NCBI RefSeq assembly: GCF_003324565.1
Contig: NZ_QOLA01000006.1
Span: forward strand, 310,001-374,000
Direction of reading: 5' to 3'
From: Streptomyces sp. SDr-06
Lineage (GTDB): Bacteria; Actinomycetota; Actinomycetes; Streptomycetales; Streptomycetaceae
DNA: 64,000 nucleotides
The notes beneath the pieces were generated by a model that did not search any database, was not told where the DNA came from, and saw only the letters and a program-made list of their open reading frames with translations. Positions 16,695 to 24,879 of this stretch are shown one piece after another. The translations under genes were made by a program, and so were the position numbers. The stretch's first letter is position 1, and the number at the start of each line of letters is the position of its first letter.

Positions 16695-19139
16695 TCAGAA
16701 GAGGACCTTGATCTGCAGTTCCGGTGAGGCGGCGATCTGGTCCTCGGTGTACCGCTCGGTCACCCACTGGCCCGCCGAGAACAGCTTCGTCTGATCGGCG
16801 AAGTGCGGTGAACTCGGGTCGGCCGACTGGGAGTAGGTCAGGACCGACGATGCCTGGGGCGGGCCGTCGGCGGTGAAGAGCACCTGCTGGATGAAGCTCG
16901 ACCCGAAGACGATGTCCAGCTTTCCGTCGACCATGCCGGGCGTGACCACATTCAGCACGCCCAGTTCGCTGATCGAGCCATGGATCGGGATCTGCTCACC
17001 GTTCCGCGTGACCTTCTGGACGTCCGACAGCTGTGCGTTCAGCGGAATTCCCGCATTGCGCAGCGCCAGCACCGCGCGGGCCAGTGCGTCACGGACGGCC
17101 GAATTCCCCGGATCCAGTGAATTCGGCGTGTGCACCGGGTCCTTGGCGTCGAAAGGCACCTTCCATGGCAGCTTCTCGATCGCCTGACCGTTCTGCAGAT
17201 AGGCCCAGTAGTTCTCGAACAGCCACGAACCCCGGCTGCCCGCGCTGTACTTGTGGTCCTTCCACGCGGCCAGGATCGGGCACGCCTCGCTCACATTGAC
17301 CAGATTGCCGTCCACCAGGACGAGTCCGAAGGGAACGCCCTGGCAGGCCCTGACCGTGGCGTCCAGGGCCAGATCGGCGGCCCTGCTGTTGTCGGCGAAC
17401 AGCGACTGCCGCATGGTGTCCGGTGTGAATCCCCTGCCGGGCAGGCCGTCGGTGCCGTTGATCCGGTTCTGCGCGGTCAGGATCAGCTCCTGCGTACGCA
17501 GTGACCGGGGCTGGGCCACGTCACCCATGACCCGGGGGAAACTCAGCGGCTGCTCCGGGTTGGCCAGCCAGGCGCTGTCGTTGGCGTTGCCCACGAAATC
17601 AGAGCGGATCAGGCGCGGCTGCTTGTGCGGGTCGAGGAGGCCCGGTGCGACCGCGTTCGGATCGTTGGGCCAGTCGCACTCGCTGCGCTTGCCGTCGAAG
17701 ATGGAGATCGGTGGCACGTTCGGCAGTCTGAGGTTCTGGTTGAACAACTGCTGGCCGGTCAGGGTGAGACACGACTGCGCGTGGTCGTCGGTGATGTTGG
17801 GCGTGGCCTGGATGTCCGCGTACAGGGCATTGCCCTTGCGGTCGGAGGCGATGGTGTTGAAGAAGGGCACGCCTTCCGTGGACTCCAGGGTGTTCACGAC
17901 GCCGTTGACGTCCTTGGACTGATCCAGGTGGAACCAGGTGTTCAGCGCCCGCAAATTGTCCATGTTCACGTCGCGTACCGCGTGCGCGCTGACCACCCAC
18001 GGCAGCGGGACGCCCTGCAGGGACGTGGTGATCGGTCCGTACCGGGTGGACCACAGCGTCCGGGTGACCTTGCCGACGGAGCCGTCGGCGTTGAGCACGT
18101 CGACGCCGACCTGCTGCGAGGTCATCTTCTGCCAGGCGCCGTCCACCAGGTAGTTGGTCGGGTTGAGCGGGTCCACCTGCACGTCGAACAGTCCGAACGG
18201 GGCCACCGTGGCGACCGTGTGGCTCCAGGCGACGTCGTCGTTGTGGCCGATGTTCACGGCGGGGAAGCCGAGCAGGCTGGCCCCGGAGACGTTGACCTTT
18301 CCCGGGATCGTCAGCTGGCTCTGCCACATCCGGTTCTTGCCCTGCCAGGGAAAGTGCGGGTTGGCCAGCAGCATGCCGGTGCCCCCGGACACGCCCTGCG
18401 AACCGGCGGCCAGGGCGTTGCTGCCCATGCTCTGCTGACGGCTGACCGCCATCGCGTCGCGTATCTTCTTCGCGGTCTCCTCGGGTGAGGCCGCGGGCGG
18501 CGCGGCCTTCGCCGTCCCCGGGGGCGTGGCGTTGACCTCACCGTCCAGCAGTGCGTCGGCGCTGCCCATGATGATTTCGGCGTGGGCGTGCCGATAGACG
18601 TCCAGCTCCGTGATGGGGCGCACCCAGGCCTTGCCGCGGCAGGTGGGGTCCGAGATGTTGTTCACGCCCGTCTCGGCCAGATACCGGTTGTAGCCCTGGA
18701 CATAGCCGCGGATGGCCTCCTTGACCTCCGGCTCCGGCCCGTTGGGGGCGGGCTGCTCGACGAGCCGCTCCACGACCCGGTTGTCGTTGATCCGCTGGAA
18801 GTACAAGTCGCTGTTGAGGTTGGTGGTGGTGTTCTGGTTCTCGCCGGGGCTGGCCTTGCCGTCGGGCCCCAGATAGCGGGACCGCTGGGCGTTGACCATC
18901 AGATACGTGTCGGCCAGGGTGCAGATGTTGTCCTTGGCCGCGGCGTAGCCGTACCCGGTGCCGAGCCCCGTCCAGTCGGAGGCGATGATGTGCGGGATCC
19001 CGTATTCCGTGTAGCGGATCGTCGGCTTGTCCGGCACCTGCCCCTCCGAGGGGGGCCCGGCGGCCACCATCGTGCCCATCACCGCCACCGCGGCCATGAC
19101 CGCCATCGGCAGCCGCGCTCTCAGTCTCCTGTGCACCAT
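16695..19139 (-). CDS. Secreted penicillin acylase family protein (Ntn hydrolase)
   Basis: 814 residues, the expected size for a precursor with signal peptide (ending near AAGPPSEGQ), alpha chain, spacer and beta chain. The autocleavage junction is QQSMGSNALA, giving Ser240 as the N-terminal nucleophile. Other family features are the Asn in AVNIGHNDDVAWSHT and the NDSAWLANPEQPLSF stretch. It most resembles acyl-homoserine-lactone acylases (PvdQ/QuiP, AhlM of Streptomyces) and cephalosporin acylases. Exported; hydrolyses an amide-linked acyl chain. ATG 19139 has GGGGAAGGAC 7 bp upstream. Shares its operator with the esterase gene. Which amide it cuts (AHL, penicillin, echinocandin) cannot be decided from sequence. 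Confidence 0.92.
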   Translation of the reverse strand: MVHRRLRARLPMAVMAAVAVMGTMVAAGPPSEGQVPDKPTIRYTEYGIPHIIASDWTGLGTGYGYAAAKDNICTLADTYLMVNAQRSRYLGPDGKASPGENQNTTTNLNSDLYFQRINDNRVVERLVEQPAPNGPEPEVKEAIRGYVQGYNRYLAETGVNNISDPTCRGKAWVRPITELDVYRHAHAEIIMGSADALLDGEVNATPPGTAKAAPPAASPEETAKKIRDAMAVSRQQSMGSNALAAGSQGVSGGTGMLLANPHFPWQGKNRMWQSQLTIPGKVNVSGASLLGFPAVNIGHNDDVAWSHTVATVAPFGLFDVQVDPLNPTNYLVDGAWQKMTSQQVGVDVLNADGSVGKVTRTLWSTRYGPITTSLQGVPLPWVVSAHAVRDVNMDNLRALNTWFHLDQSKDVNGVVNTLESTEGVPFFNTIASDRKGNALYADIQATPNITDDHAQSCLTLTGQQLFNQNLRLPNVPPISIFDGKRSECDWPNDPNAVAPGLLDPHKQPRLIRSDFVGNANDSAWLANPEQPLSFPRVMGDVAQPRSLRTQELILTAQNRINGTDGLPGRGFTPDTMRQSLFADNSRAADLALDATVRACQGVPFGLVLVDGNLVNVSEACPILAAWKDHKYSAGSRGSWLFENYWAYLQNGQAIEKLPWKVPFDAKDPVHTPNSLDPGNSAVRDALARAVLALRNAGIPLNAQLSDVQKVTRNGEQIPIHGSISELGVLNVVTPGMVDGKLDIVFGSSFIQQVLFTADGPPQASSVLTYSQSADPSSPHFADQTKLFSAGQWVTERYTEDQIAASPELQIKVLF

Positions 19140-19185
19140 CGAGCCGTCCTTCCCCTCGCACCCGGACCGTTGTCTGAACGCGGTC

Positions 19186-19217
19186 ACGGTAGATCGGGTC
19201 GATGAAATCCCGATGGA
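19186..19217 (-). promoter_or_regulatory. SARP/PhoP-type promoter of the acylase gene
   Basis: Reading minus: TCCATCG (19217-19211), GGAT, TTCATCG (19206-19200), 8 bp, TACCGT (19191-19186) as -10. Same spacing and nearly the same 18-bp core as the esterase promoter. Predicted transcript start about 40 nt before the ATG. Confidence 0.65.
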
Positions 19218-19241
19218 ACGCGGAGACCGGGGCACCGGGTC

Positions 19242-20321
19242 TCAGGGCTCACGCCCGATGGTGCCGTCCTCGTCGAGCGGCGGGTGGAGGCGAACGGGGT
19301 CCTGGGTGTTGACGTCGGACGGGCGCGGCCCCTCGGGCCCGTCAGGTCCCCAGCGCATCAGGCGGCGGATGCGGGCGATCTGGTAGACGGTGTCGCGGAA
19401 CTCCAGGCGGTTGACGCGGCCCGCGCGGAGCCTGTCGGCGGCCGCCGCGTGCTCGGCGAGAACCGCGGCATGCGGTACGTCCCGGTCGCCGGCGCTCACG
19501 CTGCGGGCATCGACGTCCATCTCGGCGTCGGTCGAGATGAGCCCGTGGGTACGCGGCCACAGCCAGGTCAGGGAGAAGTCCAGCGACCGGCGGGCGGCGT
19601 GCACGGTCGCGTGCTGCCCACTGGCCGGCGTCCAGGGGCCCGTCGTCCGCTCCACGACCGTGAACGTCGGGGGCAGCAGCACCACGTCCGGATGCAGGTC
19701 GACGGCCCGGCGCGAGTCGGCGCGCACCGCGGCGGGGTAGCGGTCGCCGGTGTACCGCAGGTCCCGCAACGCCAGTTGCTCAAGCGCCTGGGTCGGGGTG
19801 ACCGGCGCCTCCGCGTCCAGGACAAGGCCGTCGTCAACCTCCGGGCCGCGGACCCCGCGGGACCAGTCGGGCACCAAGGGTTCCGGGTCCGTGGGGCGCG
19901 GCCCTTCCAGCCCTTCGGGGCCGGACATGGCGTACTCCTCGGCGCGCACCACGCGGTAGCGGGTGCCGTCCACGGCGAGTTCGTCGACCCGCTCCGTCTC
20001 CAGTCGGGCGACGGCCGCCAGGAGCGCCCGCCGCTCCTCCCGGCTGCGGGCTTCGTCCTTCGCGCGGAACCACAGCTTCGAGTTCAGGCTGTCGCGGGCA
20101 TGCTGCGGACAGCCCGCCGTGACCGCGACGATGACCCGCCACCCGGGTCCGTCCCGGTCATCCTGCGCCGCCACCCCGAACAGCGGACCCCGCACCACGA
20201 ACCCGCCCGTCCGCGCCGCCGCGTCAACGGCATCGGCCTCCACAGCGGCTTCCACGGGATCCACCGGTACCCGCACCACAATGCGCCGCGCCCCGCCCAG
20301 CCCCGCGTCCCCAGAATCCAT
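19242..20321 (-). CDS. DUF5954 family protein
   Basis: 359 residues. The protein contains two copies of a distinctive motif: YAMSGPEGLEGPRPTDPEP in the middle and RLMRWGPDGPEGPRPSDVNT near the C-terminus, each ending a similar domain (the preceding segments ELAVDGTRYRVVRAEE and LEFRDTVYQIARIRR also match). The call to DUF5954, an actinobacterial family, rests on these phrases. The start ATG 20321 has AGGA 8 bp upstream. No signal peptide or membrane segment; function unknown. It is separated by about 100 bp from the acylase and is probably transcribed alone. Confidence 0.7.
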   Translation of the reverse strand: MDSGDAGLGGARRIVVRVPVDPVEAAVEADAVDAAARTGGFVVRGPLFGVAAQDDRDGPGWRVIVAVTAGCPQHARDSLNSKLWFRAKDEARSREERRALLAAVARLETERVDELAVDGTRYRVVRAEEYAMSGPEGLEGPRPTDPEPLVPDWSRGVRGPEVDDGLVLDAEAPVTPTQALEQLALRDLRYTGDRYPAAVRADSRRAVDLHPDVVLLPPTFTVVERTTGPWTPASGQHATVHAARRSLDFSLTWLWPRTHGLISTDAEMDVDARSVSAGDRDVPHAAVLAEHAAAADRLRAGRVNRLEFRDTVYQIARIRRLMRWGPDGPEGPRPSDVNTQDPVRLHPPLDEDGTIGREP

Positions 20322-20454
20322 GACGCCATCCTCGCCGGGCAGCGGGCGCCTCAGTCCTGATTCGGAGATTCCGCTGCGCGCGGGGCCCACGTGTGCCTCG
20401 GGCCAACTGGGCACGTCCAGAGCGGAACCCTCCGTCCGACACCGCCTTCGTGGG

Positions 20455-21669
20455 TCACTGGCCGCTCATGCGCTCGACCACGGCGATGACCCGGCCCGCT
20501 CCGTCCTCGGCCGCCAAGTGCTTCGCGGCGGCCTCCGCGGCCTGGCCGTACGTCGGCTCCTTGATGACGCGGACGAGCGCGTCGGCGAGGCGTTCGGCGC
20601 TCAGGGACCGGAACGGGACGGGATCGGCGGCGGCGCCGATCGCCGCGAGGCGGCCCGCCCAGAAGGGCTGGTCGGCCGTCACCGGCACCGTGACGGCGGG
20701 CACCGCGGCACGCAGCGCCGCCGCCGTGGTGCCCGCCCCGGCGTGGTGGACCACCGCGGCCATCCGCGGAAAGAGCAGGGAATGGGGCAGGCCCCCCACG
20801 GTGAGGACGTCGTCGGCGTCGGCGGCGAGTTCGGCGCTGCCGGACTGGAGGATGCCGCGCAGCCCCGCCCGGCGCAGCGCCCGTACGGCGATCTCGCTCA
20901 GCCGTTCTCCGTGCCCGGAGGCCATGCTCCCGAAGCCGATGAAGACGGGCCGGGGCCCGGCCTGGAGGAAGTCCTCCACGAGGTCGGGCAGGCGTGCGCC
21001 GGCATCGACATGGGGCCACCAGGTGCCCACGACCTCCAGGCCGGAGCGCCAGTCGTCCGGGCGGGGCACCAGGGCCGTACTGAAGCCGTGCAGGATGGGC
21101 CAGTTGGCCTGCTCCTGAAGCCGGCGGGTGGAGGAGGCGGAGGCCGGGGGCAGGTGGAGGCGGCGGCGCAGGTCGGTGACCGCCTGCTCGCTGATGCGGT
21201 CGGCCATGCGGAGGGAGAAGTGGCCCGCGGCGCGGTTGCCGACCCGGCCCAGTGAACGGGCGCCGGTGACGACCGGGGGAAAGTCGCCCGTGGGTGCGGT
21301 GGGCTGGAGGTACACGCCCAGGCTCGGGGTGCCGGTCGCTTCGGTGATGTGCCAGCCCAGCGGGGCCGTGGTCGCCGAGAGCAGCAGCAGGTCCGCGCCG
21401 TCGGCGGCCGCGTCGGCGAACCCCTGTCCCAGGTCGGTCATGAACTCCGCCGCGCGGCGCATCAGTTCGCGCTTGTTCGTGACGGCGCCGCGCCCCCGCG
21501 TCTCAGCGGGCAGGCTGCGGAACTCAAGTCCCGCCCCGCGTATGAGGGGTGCGAAGGCGTCCGTGGCGGCGATGGCGACCTCGTGTCCGGCGCGGCCCAG
21601 TTCGGCGCCCAGGCCGGTGTAGGGCGCGATGTCACCGCGCGAACCGGCCGCGGCTATCAGGATTCTCAT
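20455..21669 (-). CDS. UGT/MGT-type glycosyltransferase (GT1)
   Basis: 404 residues. N-terminal MRILIAAAGSRGDIAPYTGL is the acceptor-domain opening shared by sterol glucosyltransferases and vancomycin-group enzymes. The donor-binding motif is VVHHAGAGTTAAALRAAVPA followed by VTVPVTADQPFWAGRLAAIG (PSPG-like H, DQ). Transfers a sugar from a nucleotide sugar to a lipophilic acceptor, cytosolic or membrane-peripheral. The start ATG overlaps the stop of the TipAS-MerR gene (ATGA at 21666-21669), so the two are translationally coupled. With an antibiotic-binding regulator as partner, glycosylation of a drug or own metabolite is the most reasonable inference. Confidence 0.9.
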   Translation of the reverse strand: MRILIAAAGSRGDIAPYTGLGAELGRAGHEVAIAATDAFAPLIRGAGLEFRSLPAETRGRGAVTNKRELMRRAAEFMTDLGQGFADAAADGADLLLLSATTAPLGWHITEATGTPSLGVYLQPTAPTGDFPPVVTGARSLGRVGNRAAGHFSLRMADRISEQAVTDLRRRLHLPPASASSTRRLQEQANWPILHGFSTALVPRPDDWRSGLEVVGTWWPHVDAGARLPDLVEDFLQAGPRPVFIGFGSMASGHGERLSEIAVRALRRAGLRGILQSGSAELAADADDVLTVGGLPHSLLFPRMAAVVHHAGAGTTAAALRAAVPAVTVPVTADQPFWAGRLAAIGAAADPVPFRSLSAERLADALVRVIKEPTYGQAAEAAAKHLAAEDGAGRVIAVVERMSGQ

Positions 21670-22466
21670 CGTTCTTCCTCGGACTCGGTGGGCGGACCCT
21701 CCTTGCGGGACGCATTGGCGTGGACCGCCTTGCTCAAGTAGGCGGCGAGGTCCGGGCGTTGCTCTGACGGGGGTACGACGAGAGCGAAGGCACGGGGGTC
21801 GGCGGCGAAGTCGTCCGCGATGCGCCGGTGCCGGTCGGGCGGGCAGCCGGTGAACCAGCGCTCGATGTGCCGGCGGTGCTCCTCGGCGATGCCCATGGCC
21901 CGTTCGCCGTCGCAGGGCTCCCCCTCGTCGAAGGCCGCGATCAGCTGCGCACGCCAAGTGGCGGCCTCCGCCATGAGCCGGCGCCAGTCCTCCTTGGTGT
22001 GGGACGCGGCGCGCGCCATCGACTCGCGCTGTCCTTCCGACTGCTGCCACTTCAGCTGCGCCTCGGTGGCGTAGCTGAGGTCGAAGGCGATCTCGCCGAA
22101 GACGTCGAAGCGTTCCTGGGGTGTCAGGTCCACCCCGTTCTGTTGGACGTCGATGGCCTGTTGGGTCACCTCGGTCAGGCGCTGCAGCCGGGCGATCTCC
22201 TCTTTCAGCTGCCGCTGCCGGGCCAGCAGCAGTTCCAGCACGTCGACCTGTGGGTCCTTCAGCACCACCGCGGTCTCCTCCAGGGAGAAGCCGAGTTCGC
22301 GGTAGAACAGGATCTGCTGGAGGCGGGCCAGGTCGGCGTCGCTGTAGAGCCGGTAGCCGGCGTGACTGCGTCCGCTGGGTGCGAGCAGCCCCGCCTTGTC
22401 GTAGTGGTGCAACGTACGCACCGTCACCCCGGCAAAAGCCGCGACCTGACCCACGGAGTAACTCAT
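21666..22466 (-). CDS. MerR family regulator with TipAS antibiotic-recognition domain
   Basis: 266 residues. N-terminal MerR wHTH: SYSVGQVAAFAGVTVRTLHH, YDKAGLLAPSGRSHAGYRLY, followed by a coiled coil (residues ~75-125). Residues ~140-255 match TipAS: SHTKEDWRRLMAEAATW, GIAEEHRRHIERWFTGCPPD (with the conserved Cys of the thiopeptide-binding pocket region), FAADPRAFAL. In TipAL, thiopeptides bound here switch on transcription. The start MSYSVGQ at 22466 is chosen by alignment with MerR N-termini. Forms an overlapping operon with a glycosyltransferase. Expected to autoactivate from a promoter with a 19-bp spacer. Confidence 0.92.
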   Translation of the reverse strand: MSYSVGQVAAFAGVTVRTLHHYDKAGLLAPSGRSHAGYRLYSDADLARLQQILFYRELGFSLEETAVVLKDPQVDVLELLLARQRQLKEEIARLQRLTEVTQQAIDVQQNGVDLTPQERFDVFGEIAFDLSYATEAQLKWQQSEGQRESMARAASHTKEDWRRLMAEAATWRAQLIAAFDEGEPCDGERAMGIAEEHRRHIERWFTGCPPDRHRRIADDFAADPRAFALVVPPSEQRPDLAAYLSKAVHANASRKEGPPTESEEER

Positions 22467-22491
22467 CGCTCCCGCCCTCTCGTCTGCAGAC

Positions 22492-22522
22492 AGCCTCAAG
22501 CCTGACGTAAGGGGAGGGTCAA
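22492..22522 (-). promoter_or_regulatory. Candidate MerR-type promoter for the tipA-like operon
   Basis: Reading minus: TTGACC (22522-22517) and GAGGCT (22497-22492) are separated by 19 bp, the overlong spacer of MerR-activated promoters. The -10 match is imperfect. Confidence 0.4.
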
Positions 22523-22609
22523 CCCGCACGCGCCCGCCGGGCGGACGCGCGCGTACCGGCCCCGCGATGCGGGGCCGGTACGCGCGGCGGGACTGGGCTC
22601 AGCCGCAGA

Positions 22610-22855
22610 TCAGAACGGGAAGCGGCCGTTATGGTGGTTGCCCTGCCAGTGGTTGTCGCCCTGCCAGTGCCCCTGGACACACCCGTCGCCGTAGAAGGCG
22701 TGACCCATGTTGGCGCCGGCGAACGTGCCGCAGGCCTTCATGTCGCCCTCGGAACGGTGGTCGTCGTAGTGGTCGTGGGCCAGGGCCGAGCCGGCGCCGC
22801 CCAGAACCGCCGCCACGGCGAGAAGACCGGCGGCCAGAGTGGTTCGCATACGCAT
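22610..22855 (-). CDS. Small secreted His/Gly-rich protein
   Basis: 81 residues. Signal peptide MRMRTTLAAGLLAVAAVLGG, AGSALA, then a mature peptide of about 55 residues rich in His, Asp, Asn and Gly (HDHYDDHRSEGD, GHWQGDNHWQGNHHNGRF), with two Cys that could pair. The His-rich composition suggests metal binding, but nothing proves it. GGGAGC precedes the ATG. No recognised family. Confidence 0.7.
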   Translation of the reverse strand: MRMRTTLAAGLLAVAAVLGGAGSALAHDHYDDHRSEGDMKACGTFAGANMGHAFYGDGCVQGHWQGDNHWQGNHHNGRFPF

Positions 22856-23005
22856 GAACGCTCCCGATGAGAGAGGTGGGGGGACACATCAGCCCTCCCC
22901 GGTCCGCTGTACGCAGGAAACGTGTATCACCCGTACGCCATCGCACAGCACACGACTGCCGGGCTCGCGCCACGGCCATCCGGAGGACACCCGCCACCGT
23001 CGGAG

Positions 23006-24226
23006 TCATCCCCTGCGGGGCGCGGGCTTCGTCTCGGGTGCCCACCATTCGATGAGCAGCAGGGTGGCGTCGTCACGCAGGTCGCTGTCCTCGCTGTCGA
23101 GGATGGAGTGGATGAGACGGCGCAGTGTCTCGGCGGCCAGCTCGCCCGCGGCGGTGGCGAGGATGATGGAGTCCGTGAAGCGGTCCATGCCGAACTCGCC
23201 GCCCCCGGCGGTCCGCGCCTCCGTCACGCCGTCCGTGTAGAGCAGGACGCGGTCGCCGGGTTCCAGCGTCATCTCGTGGACGGCCCTGGGTTCGTCGCTG
23301 AACCGCGCGGGCAGCCCCATGGGCGGCTGGGCGCTGCGTTCGAGGGCTCCCTCCACCACGCGGCCGTCCCGGATCAGAACGGGCGGGGGATGCCCGCAGT
23401 TGCACCAGCTGAACATGCCTGTGGCGAGGTCGAGCTGGGTGAGGATGCCGGTGCAGAACTTGTCGGGCAGCCACTGGGCGAGTGCCTGGTCGATGGTCCC
23501 GACGAGGTCGAGCAGCCCCGCCCCGGCCCGCCGGGCGTTGCGGCAGCCGGCCAGGGCGACCGACGTCGTCAGGCCCGAGGCGAGGTCGTGGCCCATGGCG
23601 TCGAGGATCGCCGCGTGCAGCGTGGACTGGGTGAGCGAGTGGTCGAAGGCGTCGCCGCCGATCTCGTACGCGGGCTCCAGTACGGCGGTGGACACGACAT
23701 GGGTGTTGCCGATGGTGCGCGGCGGGAGGAAGGCTCGGAGCATCTCCGCGGGCAGTTGCATGCGCTCGGCCCTGGCCTTGCGGGCGAAGCTGTCGCTGTA
23801 GGCGCGCTTCGAGGTGATGGCCATCGCCACGACCTGCGTCAGCATGCGGCAGCGGCGCAGCCGCTCGGCGTCCACGCTCCGCGTCCGCACGCCCAGTACG
23901 CCCAACCGCTCGGAACCGTCCACGACGGGCAGCCAGACGCACAGGACGCCGGTCTCCACGTCCTCCATACGGAGCGAAACCGTCCGGTAGCACCAGCCCG
24001 CGATGGACGTGTCGATGTCCAGGGTCGACAGCCCCTCGGTGAGCGAGACCAGACGGCGCTGCTGGAGGTCGGCCAGATAGATGACGACCTCCCCCAGGCC
24101 GAACGCCTCGGCGCAGCGGTTCACCAGAGCCGGCAGGTCCATCGGTGTCGCGGTGTGTGCCTGGGCCAGCAGGTCCTCCAGCAATCGCTCGCCGCAGTCG
24201 GGGCTCTCGTCCGCGTCCTTGCCCAT
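23006..24226 (-). CDS. GAF and SpoIIE (PP2C-like) serine phosphatase
   Basis: 406 residues. Residues ~20-165 form a GAF sensor (LVNRCAEAFGLGEVVIYLAD to VVAMAITSK). Residues ~185-400 form a SpoIIE/PP2C domain: EIGGDAFDHSL (metal-binding Asp in the GGD motif), LDAMGHDLAS (second metal-binding Asp), CGHPPPVLIRDGR, LLYTDGVTEAR and DDATLLLIEWW. Such enzymes dephosphorylate anti-anti-sigma factors in partner-switching cascades in the cytosol. AGGAGGTGG precedes ATG 24226. The SigB-family sigma factor and RsbW-like ATPase at 33.6-35.7 kb are possible partners, but they are 10 kb away. Confidence 0.92.
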   Translation of the reverse strand: MGKDADESPDCGERLLEDLLAQAHTATPMDLPALVNRCAEAFGLGEVVIYLADLQQRRLVSLTEGLSTLDIDTSIAGWCYRTVSLRMEDVETGVLCVWLPVVDGSERLGVLGVRTRSVDAERLRRCRMLTQVVAMAITSKRAYSDSFARKARAERMQLPAEMLRAFLPPRTIGNTHVVSTAVLEPAYEIGGDAFDHSLTQSTLHAAILDAMGHDLASGLTTSVALAGCRNARRAGAGLLDLVGTIDQALAQWLPDKFCTGILTQLDLATGMFSWCNCGHPPPVLIRDGRVVEGALERSAQPPMGLPARFSDEPRAVHEMTLEPGDRVLLYTDGVTEARTAGGGEFGMDRFTDSIILATAAGELAAETLRRLIHSILDSEDSDLRDDATLLLIEWWAPETKPAPRRG

Positions 24227-24516
24227 GGCCGACCACCTCCTACCAGGCAGTCTCACACCCCGTCCCCCCTCCCGCCCCCGTGAACACTCCCCTGGCAGCC
24301 GTGTGCCACGACCGGTCCCGGTCGGCGGAGTGCGGCCGCCGCCCGGGCAGCGCGGGGTGGCGGAGCGTCACCGGCGCCCGGCCCGGCTGGGACGAGCCGA
24401 GCCCGGCTGGGCCATACGGGGTCGGGACGCAGGGCCCCCTCCCGCCGTGTAGGACCGCCGAACGGGGGCAGCAGAGCCTTCAAGCCGGACCGGTGTCGAC
24501 TGGAGGAAACCCACTC

Positions 24517-24753
24517 ATGCTGATGGCTCACCCCGCGGTACTTCGCGAACTCCTCGACGAGTACGACGTTCTGCGCGCGCTGGACGCCGGCGAAGGGAGC
24601 AAGGCCACCCGCCAGCGCCTGGACGACGTGGCGTACACCCTGTGCGTGGCCACCGGGACCCGGGACATCGACGCGGCCGTGATCGCGGCCCGGCACGGAC
24701 TGCCCGGGGCCCGCACCTTCGACGACTCCGTGCTGGAAGCGGCCGCCCCCTGA
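24517..24753 (+). CDS. DUF5133 domain protein
   Basis: 78 residues. MLMAHPAVLRELLDEYDVLR, then LDDVAYTLCVATGTRDIDAA and RHGLPGAR are the hallmarks of the small Streptomyces family DUF5133, often found as several copies per genome. GGAGG lies 10 bp upstream of ATG 24517. Function unknown; predicted all-helical cytosolic protein. A very strong hairpin follows. Confidence 0.85.
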   Translation: MLMAHPAVLRELLDEYDVLRALDAGEGSKATRQRLDDVAYTLCVATGTRDIDAAVIAARHGLPGARTFDDSVLEAAAP

Positions 24754-24803
24754 GGCGGCGGCGCGGCTGGGCCTTCGCGGCGGAAAGCGGAGGCGACCCT
24801 TCA

Positions 24804-24858
24804 GCGCCCGGCTCTGCGGCCCGACCCGCTCCCCGTGTCGGGCCGCAGAGCCGGGCGC
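24804..24858. terminator. Perfect 22-bp bidirectional terminator hairpin
   Basis: Arms 24804-24825 and 24837-24858 are exact complements with an 11-nt loop, between the convergent DUF5133 gene and the imine-reductase-like gene. The longest perfect stem I found in the window. Confidence 0.9.
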
Positions 24859-24879
24859 GGTCGTGGGCCCGGCATCCCG

